Translations under genes and position numbers: made by a program | Shown here: positions 28,321-53,800 of the stretch, in pieces | Position numbering within the stretch: the first letter of the stretch is position 1 | Layout: each line of letters begins with the position of its first letter | The notes under the pieces: generated by a model | What the model saw: only the letters and a program-made list of their open reading frames with translations | The model's database searches: none | Told to the model about the DNA's origin: nothing | Assembly (NCBI GenBank): GCA_024305405.1 | Contig: JAKNDB010000064.1 | Span: forward strand, 1,240,001-1,304,000 | Length of the DNA: 64,000 nucleotides | From: Dirofilaria immitis | Taxonomy: Eukaryota > Nematoda > Chromadorea > Rhabditida > Onchocercidae | Reading direction: 5' to 3'

Positions 28321-30301
28321 TTTATTTTGTTTGTCGCTTTTTTCCAAGTGATATGCTAATTTCTCTAACCTCAAGGAGTTACAATAATTGAGTAAACATT
28401 CTAACTCCATATTTATCAAATGTATATACAAAAAGAGAATATATAATATGGAAATAAAAAATTATACATAAAAAGAATATCTATTATCGAAATAAAAAAA
28501 AATCATTAAAATTAAGAAATATACACTCCATTGATAGAAATTTGTCGATTTTCAAATTCCCACTATCAATTCTTAACATATTTTATTTGCCATGCAAAGA
28601 TGATTATTTGAAGAATTGAATAAATCTAAAATATTATTTATTTAAATAGACAATAATTTACAAATGTCCTTTTCATATAACTTTATGATGAAGTTCAGAT
28701 AAATAATTAGGATGATACTATGATGGAATATTCATTATCACTATTAATTACCTAAACTATATCATTCTATCTCTTCATTTACAATTATCATCATACATAT
28801 TAATGACAGCAATTTAATATAGCGATCTAATTAGAATAAAAATTCAATACAGTTATCTAATTTGAATAATGGTTTAATACGGGATTTAATTGAAAAAATG
28901 ATTCAATATATCGACTATTACTTTATAAAAATGTAAAACTTGCAATATTCCATAACGCAATGAAAATCGCCGAACCATATACAAACAATTTATTAGATCA
29001 GTTGATCAATCAATCATCAGTGATGACAAAGTACTGAAAATTATTTATACTATAAATTATCTGTCTTACAGATTCATACTTTCTACCATAACATATCTGC
29101 TGTAAAATGGCAATTTCTCACTACTTCATATTGATTGTTGAATACAATAGTCACATGTACTTCCCTTCCAATGGATTCATTCAACTTATTTATAAGAGAG
29201 TACGAATAGACTTAATCTCAATTCGACTTATCATTTTATCATTTCTTTTATTACATTAAGTTAGTTTAAGCTAAGACTTGAATGAAATCAGCTTGCAAAC
29301 ACAAATATCAAATCTGAATAGCAAAATCAGATTCTGTACTTTTATCACCTCTTTTATTATCACTAGGACTTCTAGGAAATCATCTTTGACAATCTAGGAT
29401 TTCAATATCCTTCAAGTATAATTTCATATTCTCTCTTTATTTTCCTTTCCTTCAATTTCTCCTTGTTAGAAAATGATTTTGAAAACTCTCATACGGGATC
29501 GACATGCACAAATGTCAATATGCGAAAAATCATTACCACTTTTTCCAAAGATTATGATGCATAAGGAATTTTTTAGAGAAAGTTCGTTCTGAGATATTAT
29601 GGACTAGCACCGATATTTGTGAATGAGAAACTGATAATCGAAGCTATTAAAATAGTTTATGTTTTGAATAATTTTTAGGCCATTGAAATTATGCTAAAAA
29701 TCCGATGAGAAATTTTTATTGTTACAGAGAGATGAATGAGCACAACATAGATATTTCTTTTACGTATTAGAATAGAGCACTGTAAATGTACACAAAAATG
29801 ATTTTGATTTTCGCAATAACACAGTGCTGATCACTAGCACATGATGCATCATATAATACAAACAAGCATTGCAAATAAAAAAAAGAAAATAACCGATCAC
29901 AATTTCAACATATGTCACTCCCATATGGACTATATCATGTGGATAAAAAATGAAAAAGAAATGAAGCTGAAGAAAAAAAACTTTCTGTCTCATTAGATTC
30001 TTCATTTACTTATGATTTCCAAAGAATCCCAAAACTTTCAACCCAAAAGTATATTATCTGAAAAATTAGTTTCGATGCTTTCACCACCTGCAAACCTAAT
30101 TTCGAAGTCTTTTCAGCACAACAAAACAGATAATAACTAACTTTCTTGCACTTCTTTCCAAAAAATTAGTCAAAACAAGAATTAATAAATAAAGGATGAA
30201 ATAAATCTTTTAACAACAAAAACTGATGCTTTTCACTATGAAACCAATCAATCTCGGAACAATAAATCAATGCTTCAGTTTTAAAAGGGAAATATCGGTG
30301 T
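28321..30301. other. Gene-free stretch downstream of clathrin
   Basis: The first few hundred bases left of 30302 should be the 3' UTR of the clathrin gene (minus strand). The nearest minus-strand AATAAA I see is at 29715-29720, about 580 bases past the stop. Nothing else was recognised. Confidence 0.4.
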
Positions 30302-42357
<12,056 letters not shown>

Positions 42358-42361
42358 TGTT

Positions 42362-42375
42362 GCTGGTTGGAAAGT
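42362..42375 (-). promoter_or_regulatory. Likely spliced-leader acceptor of the clathrin gene
   Basis: On the minus strand, TTTCCAACCAG lies five bases before the ATG, giving leader|CAACAATG. Nematode mRNAs are commonly trans-spliced at such sites. It also supports the choice of start. Confidence 0.4.
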
Positions 42376-45300
42376 AGTGGTAGGATAAAATCACGAAATG
42401 TACACCAAGCAAACTGAAATTTCATGTATTTTTTTCGGTGTAATTAATAATCCAAGAGGAAACAGAACGAGAAATCGTACGATGAATCATTGAAAGCAAA
42501 AAAGAAAAAAATAAATAAATAACAGTAATTATCTGAAATGAACACGCATAAATTATTAGAAAAATCACTCCGAAAAGCCAATCTTCTTTTCAATGTCCAA
42601 AAGTGAATTTCTTTTATAAATGGTTTATTCATATTCTCAAGCAAATATATCGATCAAACATAAAAAAAAACATAAGAAAATGTATGACTAATTTAGATAA
42701 GATTTATAATTAATCTTTTACTCAATTTCTTAATTCTACAAAGAATCTAATATCACTAATCATAATAGATACCAAAAAACCCAATTCAAAAGCTCTATCG
42801 GTAGTTACTTTCGCAAGTCAGTAATGCCAATATCTAATCACACATCATTGAATTCCAATTTATGAAACTAAGTCTGCAAAGAATTATAGTAGTATACGCA
42901 AAGAATCATCGAATTTAGCCATCAATCAGACAATTAAAAATCACATGTTAACTATTTTTTGTAGTGTCTATTATCATTACATAAATTATATTTACCAAAT
43001 ATCTATCTGTTCTAGCAAATATGGCATCTACTAATTTTTTTCATATTAAAATCATATAATTAAAATTGAGATATGGTAACAGTAGTTAAATCTTAAATTT
43101 AACAAATTCACAGACCTGCTGCTAATCAGTGATTGAAGTGAAGATTAATGATAAAACATGTTTTTAATTTAGAGAAGTTTTTATACAATTCTCTAAAATC
43201 TTCAATACCATCTATCCTTTATTGACGGTTTATCTAATATTTATGAAAAGAATGACATATTATCTTGATGAAACATATTCTGAAATTATGATTAAAATAG
43301 CCTTAGAAGCTACTATTTCATTTTAAATTGAAATTTTAACTTGTATGTTATTTCAATCGCTACAGTAGCAATGCAGTGGTGTAATTTCAGAAAAAACATA
43401 TGTAAAAAATAATGACAATTTGATGATAAAAAGAAGGCAAATTTCTTGCACCATACAACTAGTTATCGTTAAAAATGATGAATCAGTCGCCATCGTTGTT
43501 CAATTATATCTTTACAACTAATCGTGAAAAAAGAAACTGATTGAATTTATTTATTCATTTTGCAAATATATTGACGGAGCAAAATATCGATTGCCATAGT
43601 TATATCTAAAATTAGTTATACCTAAAAACAGTTATATCTAAATGAAATACTTATATCTAAAATTTTACACATATAAAATAGTGGCTAAGTTTCTTGTAAA
43701 TTATTGATAAATGATTTGCAAAACATTATTTTCTGTCCTTGAGTTGATTACCTTGAAAATTTCTAATTTTGAAATTATCTGAAAATAATTTATTCTTATA
43801 CTTTCGTTATAAAAAATTTTTTTTCTTTTCAAAAACATAAACAATAATCAATAGTTTTAACCGAAATACATTTACAGCAAGTCATTGATTTCCATAAATT
43901 AAATCTTACTAAGTCAAAATCTAAATATCTTATCAAGATTAATCTAAAAAGAAACATCACAACAAAAATACTTCTAAAGAACAAAAAGATAAGAGAAATG
44001 AAAATTCTTTTTTAATAAAAAATAAAAAGAAACTTCACGAGAAATGAAAAAAAAGTTAAATGAAGCATACCTAACTATCACAGAATCAAACAATGCCTTC
44101 TTGTCGTCTTCCATAAATGTCTATTTTACAACTAATAAAGCCAATGAATCATCATTTCCCTCTATTCGTGTTAGTTCGGTGATACACAGAAAAAAATGGA
44201 AGTATCGAGAAAAGATTAAAAAAGTAAACTATGTAATGTACAATGACGATAGCAGACTAAAATGTAAATTTCGTGATGTTCAATTACAAAATAAACGACA
44301 ATACTATCAACATATGCTGAAAAATAAACTTTAAAATCAATTTAATTTACAAAAAGCCATAATTTATCAGTTGAAAATATAAATCAACAACTGAAATCAT
44401 TTGAAATTATTGTTGAAAAAATGAAATTATATAACGAAAAATTAAACCATTTCTCATTAGGCATTATTTACTGCAAACAACATTGATTAATGAAGTTTAG
44501 AATAGTAGCACAGGTAATAATAGTCTTTTAATTGATATATTGATAAAGTTGATAAAATCGAATCATTCGTCAACAATTAATTATATTTAAAATTTTTATA
44601 TGAAACGATAAGAACAAATATGTACAATAATTATTGTAACCGAAATAACTGAAATGTCACTTGCATTTCATATATTTAATCTTCAATGACCAATGACAGC
44701 CAGATAACCTTGAGAATTTAATTTCATCCCACAAAATCTCTTCAACAACAAATGCAATGTAAGATAATAATTGAACTTATTTGCCTGCAACAATTATTAT
44801 ATTTCTTATCTCATCTATCTATTACCGATAGAATTTTAGCTAGCTAAAATTATACAACAAAGTTGAATTGATAGAATCGGACGAATCCCATGTGAACGAA
44901 TCTACCATGCAATAGGCATTAACGCTCCTAATGTATCTATCTCTTCATTTAACAGCTATTGAATTTTATGACGTCATTTGATATTATCAACAAATTATGT
45001 TCAATAATTGTAATTTGAATACATTGAAATGATGTAGATATATTATCGAAAAAAAAAGTTTAATATACAACGAAAAAAAATTTGCATAAAATTATTAATT
45101 TTCCAAAAAAAAAAAAAATTTCTCGACAATTTGTTTCATTATATTAATCAATAATTCACTCGCTGATAATTAAAATACACCTATTTATTAGAATGTCTTA
45201 ATCTTCAAATTAATTCGATTAGGATATTTCAAAGTGTACATAGGTTATCCTAATCTTGTAATAGGTATCTAAAAAGTAAAAAGTATCGCAATCTTGAAAT

Positions 45301-45679
45301 AAATATTAAAATGAACAGAGTAACACAATTCTTGAAATGAAAATCGAAATACATTGTGATACGTAAATGTTTAGAGAAAAATAGATATATTGATAAGAAT
45401 AAATGATTAATATATATTTATATCATTATAACACGCTAAAATCATTATAACATATTTTTTTCTCAATAATAACATAACTTTCACGTTAATTATGATCATT
45501 ATGTGAAAAAAACAACGTAATGAATAGACATATAAATCGCAATGGAAATTAAACCAACGTTTGATAACGTGAAGTCCACGTCGTAATCGTGAAAACACGT
45601 ATACTTACGTATCATACAGGAATAAACGAAACAAAACCGACAAATGGTACAACCAACAAACGTTAAAACAATTATACTA
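42376..45679. other. Gene-poor stretch upstream of clathrin
   Basis: The clathrin promoter or outron should lie at the left end. No conserved exon was recognised. One isolated 96-codon open frame (44044-44334, +), rich in Lys and Arg, is listed separately. Confidence 0.4.
44044..44334 (+). CDS. Orphan 96-codon ORF, doubtful
   Basis: An ATG-initiated open frame of 96 codons with a basic composition (MKKKLNEAYLTI start, many K and R, ends LKNKL). It has no signal peptide, membrane segment or motif that I recognise, and no splice partner. In DNA this AT-rich one frame of such length in 64 kb can occur by chance. Possible small gene, weak support. Confidence 0.12.
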   Translation: MKKKLNEAYLTITESNNAFLSSSINVYFTTNKANESSFPSIRVSSVIHRKKWKYREKIKKVNYVMYNDDSRLKCKFRDVQLQNKRQYYQHMLKNKL

Positions 45680-45795
45680 TTGTGTGCGTATGTGCATATG
45701 TATATATGCGTGTGTGTGTGTGTGTGCGCGTATGTATGCGTGTATGTGCGTGTATACATATATGTATATGTGCGTGTGCGCGCATGTGTAACCAC
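45680..45795. repeat. TG/CG-rich microsatellite
   Basis: An alternating purine-pyrimidine tract of TGTG, TGCG, TATG and GCGC words, for example GTGTGTGTGTGTGTGCGCG at about 45710. It leaves long low-complexity open frames on both strands, which are artefacts. It opens a roughly 600-base zone (to about 46210) that is noticeably GC-richer than its surroundings. Confidence 0.8.
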
Positions 45796-46058
45796 CGTCC
45801 TCCTAGACTACCCTTATTAATCCACATCTTTCTTCCGTCACTCTCGTTCTCTCCCTCCTTCATACGTGTCTATTCGACCGCCTCTTTCTTTTCTTCTCTG
45901 CATATGTCTGTATGTACGATGTGTCTATAATGACGTAGTCCAATCTGCTATGTCTTTCCAATAGGCAGAAAGATGGATGATCTAGCGGATGCATATGTTT
46001 AGCGCCAAGTGTAATACTTATGTATGCGTGCATTATTTGCAGGCCATTTCAAAGTGTG

Positions 46059-46118
46059 CATCGGTCAAGCTGGGCCAGCATCGGTCAAACTAGGCCAGCA
46101 TCGGTCAAACTAGGCCAG
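46059..46118. repeat. 20-bp tandem repeat, three copies
   Basis: Unit CATCGGTCAAACTAGGCCAG at 46059-46078, 46079-46098 and 46099-46118. The first copy differs at two positions (G for A, G for A) and the other two are identical. It lies in the GC-richer island next to the TG tract. Confidence 0.9.
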
Positions 46119-46210
46119 TATACGTAAAGTCTAGACTTCGGTTCGTTGTCCTATGCAAAATCTTGGTTTAGGTCGAGTACTGTATGCTTTCATCAGATTT
46201 CCCAGCTCGA

Positions 46211-47190
46211 CTATGGGAAATATCATCATTCATTCCCTAAAAGTTGTACACATATAAACAAGATGAGCTTTTACCAGCGAATAAACTTAGCCTAAGCTAT
46301 CATATGATAAATTCAGCTAAATGATATCTTATCAGTTGCTTGTTAGAATAAGCATTATGAATGTGAAGGCATAGATATATCCATCATTGTAGCCTATCTT
46401 CATTAACAAATAGCATCATTATTAAATGATATTTTTATAAATATATTAAGAATATATATTAAAAATATTTCTTCCAAAAAAAAGAATGACAATGTTGCAC
46501 AATAATTGACTAATAATTTATTTAAAATTAGTTCAAATGAAAAAAAAACAAAACAGTTGTTCATTATATTTAGAAAATGTAGGAAGAAGAGAATGAAGCC
46601 TGAGCATAGATATAATTGATATTTTATAAAAATTATCAGGTAATACAAATAGTAACTTTTTCATTCATTTTTCTACATAGTTTGCAAAAATTGATAAGAG
46701 AAAATAGCAGCAGTAATTACTGAAAGTTCAAAACATTATTCTGATACGGCTTCTTTCTTTCAACATATTTAACTTTCTCTATATCATGGTAAATAAATGT
46801 AATACAATTGTTTATAATAGGAATCAATTTAATTATATTGTAATCCAAGTACTACTTAATAGTAAATGATATTATGATTATAATACAGTGATAATAAGCT
46901 CTTAAGGGAAGAAAAAAGAGATCGGATTTGGTTATAAAAAAAAAGACACAAAAAGATAGCGGATATAAGTTATAAGAGGTACAGAAATGACAAAAATTAC
47001 AAAAATATGACAACATATAGTAAGATGACTACACAATACTGAGCAAATAAAACAATGATAAGATAATAATAATACTTGAATATGTTTATCATTTTATCAT
47101 TTAATAAATATTTTACGAAACAATTACATTCTTTTTGCTGTTTCTTCAATGAATATATTGAATATTATCATTTCCATTTGAAGATATTCT
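46211..47190. other. Gene-free stretch
   Basis: No coding exon recognised. In particular, I see no radical-SAM domain continuing the TYW1-type gene to the right. Confidence 0.4.
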
Positions 47191-47995
47191 TTAATCATCT
47201 TCATTAGTATCATCTTCTGACTCATAGATGTATTCCCTGGAAGAAATTTAATAAAAATATCAACTAAATTTAGAACAAAAGATAAAAAGAAAAATTCTAT
47301 GAACTATATTCCATGAATATATGAATGAAATTTCTACGAACCTATAAATTAAATTCAAAACATTATCATTTATGTACGAAATCTCATGTAGTGCTTGATC
47401 GTTTAATTTTAGCTGTTTTACAATCATTTTCTTCAAAGATATATCGTATATTTTTTTCGAATTAGTTAATAAAATTCATGTTAGAGGATGGGATTTTTGA
47501 TTTCTCACCTGTACAAAGAAAAAAAACAATGAAGATTTTAATTTCCCATAATAATTTTGTGGGAGATGCAAAGACTTACTTTTTAAACAAATCATCTGAT
47601 TTTTGATATCCCAATTGAAGTTATGAGAAAATAATGGGACAATGAAACCAATAATTCGAATGAATAATTAAATTCATAAAAGATATAAATGGAAAACCAA
47701 CACATCGTCGAGAAGAAATTCTTCATCATCCGTATCACTTTTATTACTGCTATTATCACTATCGTAATACCAAAAACTTCGTGAACATTTTTCGTTTTTG
47801 TCGTGTACTTATCTAGTGCTTTAGCGATGCGAGATGCCCAAATCGTCGCTTGTTTTTCCAATCCTAATTAAATAAACCATCTCATTGCTCTTCTAAGCCT
47901 TATACATTGCTTAGTATTAATTATAGCAATAAATAAGTAATAGTAGATATAATAATAATAATAACAATAATATAGTAGTAGTAATAATGATGATG

Positions 47996-48083
<88 letters not shown>

Positions 48084-48087
48084 TAAC

Positions 48088-48148
<61 letters not shown>

Positions 48149-49462
48149 GCAATAATAATAATAATAATAATAGTAATAATAAAAATAATAATAATTAGAC
48201 AGCAGTAGTAAAAGTTGGCAAAAGAGAAGTATGAATGAAATTTATATGGAAAATGAATTTTAAAGATTTTTTAGACTAATTTTTAACCTGTCCTTCATAT
48301 TATTTCTTATAGCGCTAACTTTTTTTTAAATATAATTGAAAAAGTTGTTTACCTGCATTCGAATGACTGTAAACATAACACAATGGATAAAGTGCAATAG
48401 CCCCGATAGAATTTAATCGCCTTGTTAAAGCTCTCGCTATCTGCGATTTATTGTCAATTAAAAGCAGAATTAATAACATAGTGAAGTTAAAATAATATAA
48501 AATTCTAATGAAAAAGATGATGACTAACTCGATTATATCGTTTATGATTATTATGTGGATTGCCAATACTAAGAATAGCAAAATGCATTTGTCGACATGG
48601 TAAATTAGTCACTTTTTGATCGAAAGCTAAATCTTCCAGAAATTCTAGAAACCATTCAACACTCTCCGATTCATTTCCTTCAAATGTGCTATCGATCAGG
48701 AACAAACCAATGCCCTGTAAAATGAAAGAATAATTTTCAATTTTTGAAGAATATATTATTAGTTTTCTTTTTTTTTTATTATGATTCCAACAATAAATTA
48801 TCATTTTATTGCGCTACCAAAATCAAACAATCTTATATTTTCGATATTATATTACGCAATTCTCAATAATTTCATTCACACAATTATTTATAAGTCAATA
48901 TATTCCTTTTAGATTGATGCAATAATTCGATAAAAATTTAGGGTTAAAGAATCCACAACTTACTCTATATTTCATGAAAGTTGTCGTTTCAATATTAGCT
49001 AACTTAACTATCGGTAGTCCTTCATAATTCAAATGTACACCAACATGATAAGCCAATTTTTCAATATTTTCACGTCCCTTAACATAAAATATTGTCACCA
49101 TTTTACTCTCCAACTCTTCCTCTCGCTTACGTAATTCACGTCTCTATAAAATTTATCATAGAAATAAATTTCTACAATAAATCTAATCACTTATAACTAT
49201 ATAATTAATCAAAGAATATGCAATTAATTAGAACCGAATAGAAAATCTGAATTTTTAATATAGCGTCATATTTACTAATGAAATAAAAACAAATTACCTT
49301 AGCATATTCATTGTATAATTTATGAGCATACTGATAAAACATATATACGAAACCTGGCATGATAATACCAACCGCTGCCGTAATATATAACAATAAATCA
49401 TCACGTTCGGCTGCTCGAATAAAACTATCCAAAGATGATTTACGAACTGAATGTATTGACAT
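47191..49462 (-). CDS. TYW1-type membrane-anchored flavodoxin-domain protein
   Basis: Well-supported exons: 49462-49298, 49143-48964, 48714-48529, 48440-48353, 47863-47704. The protein starts with a short head, one membrane segment (LLLYITAAVGIIMPGFVYMF, residues about 24-43), a charged linker (RRELRKREEE), then a flavodoxin-like domain: VTIFYVKGREN, ESVEWFLEFLED and FAILSIGNPH align with the flavodoxin half of TYW1 (wyosine synthase). An acidic tail EVFWYYDSDNSS follows if one T is restored in the T5 run at 47772-47776. The 3' end is unclear: a 16-base exon (47595-47580) leading to a stop near 47470, or further coding-like exons (about 47470-47342 encoding KQLKLNDQALHEISYIND, and 47236-47191 ending EDDTNEDD). 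Whether it acts in tRNA modification is unknown, because no radical-SAM domain is seen. Confidence 0.72.
47994..48190. repeat. AAT trinucleotide microsatellite in intron 4
   Basis: About 60 copies of AAT (ATT on the minus strand) with a few CAA, AGC and TAG interruptions, lying in the intron between exons 48440-48353 and 47863-47704 of the flavodoxin-domain gene. It generates poly-Ile and poly-Leu open frames that are not genes. Confidence 0.95.
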
Positions 49463-49482
49463 TATTTTGCTGTAAACAAAAC
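49463..49482 (-). promoter_or_regulatory. Likely spliced-leader acceptor
   Basis: On the minus strand TTTTGTTTACAG is followed seven bases later by the ATG (CAG|CAAAATAATG). It supports the start chosen for the flavodoxin-domain gene. Confidence 0.45.
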
Positions 49483-50873
49483 AAATAACACAATAAATAA
49501 TTGCTTATATTATTCGACAAGAAGAAAAAAAAAAAATTAAGACCATTATTTATTGTTTGTTTTTAAGAAATAATAATTAACGATTTTATTTAACGATAAC
49601 TTAGACATAGACAATATTGATTAATTATTATTTAAAATAAACCAAGAATTTTATCATAAACAAAATTACTTGAAGGCTTAGTTAATAATTAATAATTCAT
49701 TCTCGATATTATTGATAAAAATAAGAGAATAATTATATAATTATCAATTTTTATAAGCAAAAAAAAAATTTAAAAAGTGCAGATAACAAAATCTTTAATA
49801 ATAAATAATTTCTTAAAACAAAAAAAAGATTGAATTAATTATTTTATTGTTATTATTTGATTGTAATTTCATACATATATACATACATACAATAGAACAT
49901 GATTGCAAGGCATATAATAATTTTGTAATTTCTATTTTACACTTAAACATGGTATTATCTATCTGAAACTAATATGATAAAGTGATAAAAATTGCATGAT
50001 AAAATGATAAAAATTGCATTATTTCAAGCAATGGAACATTTCTTTCTCTAAACACAAAGTATTTAAATAATACACTTAACATTTCAATTATATTCCTGAT
50101 AGATAAAATCTATATCATCATTATGCTATAAATAGTAATGTGTTCTAGAAATTCTAAAACAAACAAAAATGAAATTCTAAAACATTCTAAATTCTAAAAC
50201 AAATAAAAATGATTTAAAATTAAAAATATATTATTGCTGTTACCAATGCGATAGAAAAATTATGAAAATATATATTTTATCTAATTTATTCATTTTTTTC
50301 TTCCTTTTCTATTAATAATATTACATGCAATAATTTAATATCAAAATGAAGATTATAAATATTTTAAATAGATGTGGAAATAGTTTATTGCCTAATCATT
50401 ATGAAATATTTTTTAATATTGAAGTTGAAATAATTATGTTTATTAATATCACATTACAGTTTCCTAGTGCAACTATTATTATTCGCTATATTTACAAATT
50501 TATCGTGAAAGTAAATCATCAAACAACAATAATTGGCCGCAATTAAATCATTTCCTATAACAGCTACGAAATAAACTAAAAATAAAACTCTTAAAGTTTT
50601 ATTCACAAAATATAATGTGAAAGAATTTTTCGAAAGATAGTATTAAATTAATATCTATCAACATCTGTCCACATCTTTAATCTATATGACTGAATGGTAA
50701 TTTAGACCAAATGCCTTTCAGTATCGCCTTCAAAATGGTCAGATTCTTAAACAATGTTCATAACCTAAAAATTTTCTGGCTAAATTGAAAACGTTAACAT
50801 ATTTCAATATATAGTGAAAAGAAATCATGACTACAAAAGTCATTTTTTTTACATTTCTAAAGAATATCTTAAA
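49483..50873. other. Gene-free spacer
   Basis: Spacer between the flavodoxin gene and the 3' end of the ADCK2-like gene. It contains short tandem words (GATAAAAATTGCAT at about 49984 and 50006; ATTCTAAAACA near 50150-50200). The open frame 50346-50546 (+) looks like noise. Confidence 0.4.
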
Positions 50874-53800
50874 TCAAATCATCGAAAAAAGAAACGGTCG
50901 AGCGCAATGAAAAAGATCCAAATCGGGATCCAATGAACGTCCTAAACCTTCCAGAACAATAACTGCTAGAACAACTGTTGCAAATAATGGATCCAATGCA
51001 ACTTGATGACGACTAACGATTGAAAATAATTCATTTAATAGTTCGGATATGTTCAACTGTAAATTACATTTAATAAAATTCGTTTTTCTCTGAGAAAACT
51101 GAAAAATATTGTCTTATGATCCAAAAAATTACAAATTATTTCTAAATTTAGTACATCTAATTTCATTGAAATGAGTCATCACTTTAATATATATGTAATT
51201 TCACTGAAATATGCTCCTAATACAAAAAATTAATTAAAAGTTGTATATATAAATCATAAAATAGCAGATCTGTTTTGTATAATTTAAAATTTAAAAAGAT
51301 CTAAATTTATTATTCTTTTAAATGGCTGCAATTAAACATTGAAAAATATTTTATTTTATCTCTAATTGAAACACAAAAAAAAATCTTCATAGAGCAAAGA
51401 ATGAGCATAAGTCGACAACCATTATTAATTAGCAAACACTAAACTAGTCTAAGCAACTTAAAAAAAAATTTCTATTTGAATTAAGTATAATAATTTGATG
51501 ATTAGCACAGTCAATCTTGCTCTATTCATATGGCTATTTCTATCGTACGATAAACGATTATCACTTAAAGTGGAATAAGAAAATGGATGACCGTAGCAGA
51601 CTCAATTTAACATAAAAGTAAACCTTTCTCAAACTGTTTTTGGAACGTGCTATTTGAACGACCCGATCCACTTCATCATAAAACTGTTCAGGATTTTTGC
51701 AGTGTTGCTCAGGAGAATGCAAGAGTAATAATTCACCAACATTACGACCCTGAAATTCATACATATATATATATGTTTTAAATATAAATCTTAAATTATT
51801 AAATCATAATATGACTTATGTATGTTAATAATAGCAATAATAATAATCATAATAATAATAAAATAATATTATCGAGACAATATGATTTACGCGTATATAT
51901 AATAAACGTTAAATTATTTTAGCAGCGAATATCAAATTTTCCTGTTTCGAAATTCAACAATAAAAATAAAGTTTCTGTATTTCATCAATTTTACATTTGC
52001 ATCACTATCTGATAAGTGATTACTTCATTTCTAAGCAGAATAATATGATTTGCAAATATTAAAAATCGTCTATGAAAATGATAAATACGATTTAGGACAT
52101 CATTATAACGGAATGATTATTCTCACGTTAGGAATAGGATCTAATAACATGTCTAATAATTAATAATCAGAAGGATCTGTACTATTAATTTTTCGCATAT
52201 GTTTATCATAACATCAAATATATTAAAACAAGTATTTGATTTATTAACTTTTTGTCAACAACTGATCGAAAAAGAAGACGAAGTTTTGTAGATTCTTTGG
52301 TGTTTCTTCGAGAGCAATGCCTGCATCCAATATAATCAGTGTAGGTTCTCCATGTTCATCAAGATCGTAATCGCCATATGAAATCCGGATATCACTGTTC
52401 ATATTGATGGAACTTTTTAGCGTTTCCTTCTAGAAATAAAATCATTAATTAAACTATAAACACAAGAATAATATTCGAGAGAAAATGACCAAAAGATTTG
52501 CGCCATATGCAAAGAATAATGTTAACAGTGATATTAGGTGATTTTGAAGTACAAAAGTGGTTAATATAGAGGTAAGTAAAAGATGTCAATGCTTTGTAAA
52601 TAAACGAAATGAACAGATGAGAACGAAATTTGCCAACAAACCAATCTATTAATTGCAGTTCGAAAAGAATTAAACCACTTAGCTGATCGTTGATTATGAT
52701 TATCAAGCCTAAACAGTTTTAAACATATCAATTTGGTAAAAAAAGAAGCTAAAAATATATCTATTTCAAATTCCTATTTTCATGTTGTTTGGACCAAATT
52801 TATAAGAACAAACCTCAGAAGTATGTTGCCAGGATGAAGATCTCCATGTACGAAATTATCCACAAAAATCATTTTCAACAAGGCTCTGGCCCCAATAAGC
52901 GCAACTTTCTTTCTCAATGCGGTCTGCTCCATCTATAATGATGAGAATTTAGTTTTAATTTTCAAAACTACATCCATTTTGAAATATGAGAAAATAAACT
53001 ATCGATAATTTTTCGTATTACTAGTTGTTCGTCAGTAATTAATTTGTTGATATATAATCCATTTTCATATGTTTCAACGATGACATCCCTTGAATAGCAT
53101 ACGACATCAGGAAAGCGTATTCTTGTTTTTCCAGATCAAAATTATCACCAAATCTCTACAATTAAACAAAATTAGGATTCTAGAATAAATTTCATTCAAC
53201 AGATTTAGCAATACAAGTGAATTAAATAACGAGATTGCTGTGTCTTACGACTAGCACTTCAAGGTTAGTTCTAAGGACAGCATTTCCCAAAAAGTGGACA
53301 GTTTTATATCAACAATTGATATCGATTTCCTTCCCGTCAAAAACTAGATATCAAAAAAAACTTGCTTTTAGAGCTCTTGCTTCGTTTCTTAAATCCACCT
53401 GCAGTTCAAGCATTTTTTAAATTGATTTAAACAAGAAACCGGATTTACATATGATAATCGAGACATAAACATTTCCATCAAGCGAGCAGCACATTGCATT
53501 ATCGATAAATCAATATCGATGCATTCACGAATTCCATCTTTTGCAATCTAATTGAAAAAAACAGCAAAAAATGAATAATGTTTCGCTCAGATAAGAGAAA
53601 AATGTTTTGAACTAGAATATTTACTTTAATCGCTATATCAAGATGTCGTTCTTTAGCAAATGGTAGCTGAATCCCTGTAATCTCCTCGAAGGCATACACA
53701 TCAAGGACACCTTTATACACCTGCAAAAAACGAGATTCGAAAGAAATATTAAATAGCAAATACGATTATTGAATTCGTTATCATTTAGGTTGCAATCAGA

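Noticed and set aside
45499..45930. Overlapping Cys/Val- and Thr/His-rich open frames
   Set aside because: They come from the TG/CG-rich simple repeat and exist on both strands at once.
47868..48208. Poly-Leu and poly-Ile open frames on both strands
   Set aside because: They are translations of the AAT/ATT microsatellite in an intron.
52449..52706. 85-codon minus frame inside the ADCK2-like intron 8
   Set aside because: It lies wholly in an intron and shows no similarity to the kinase; treated as a chance frame.
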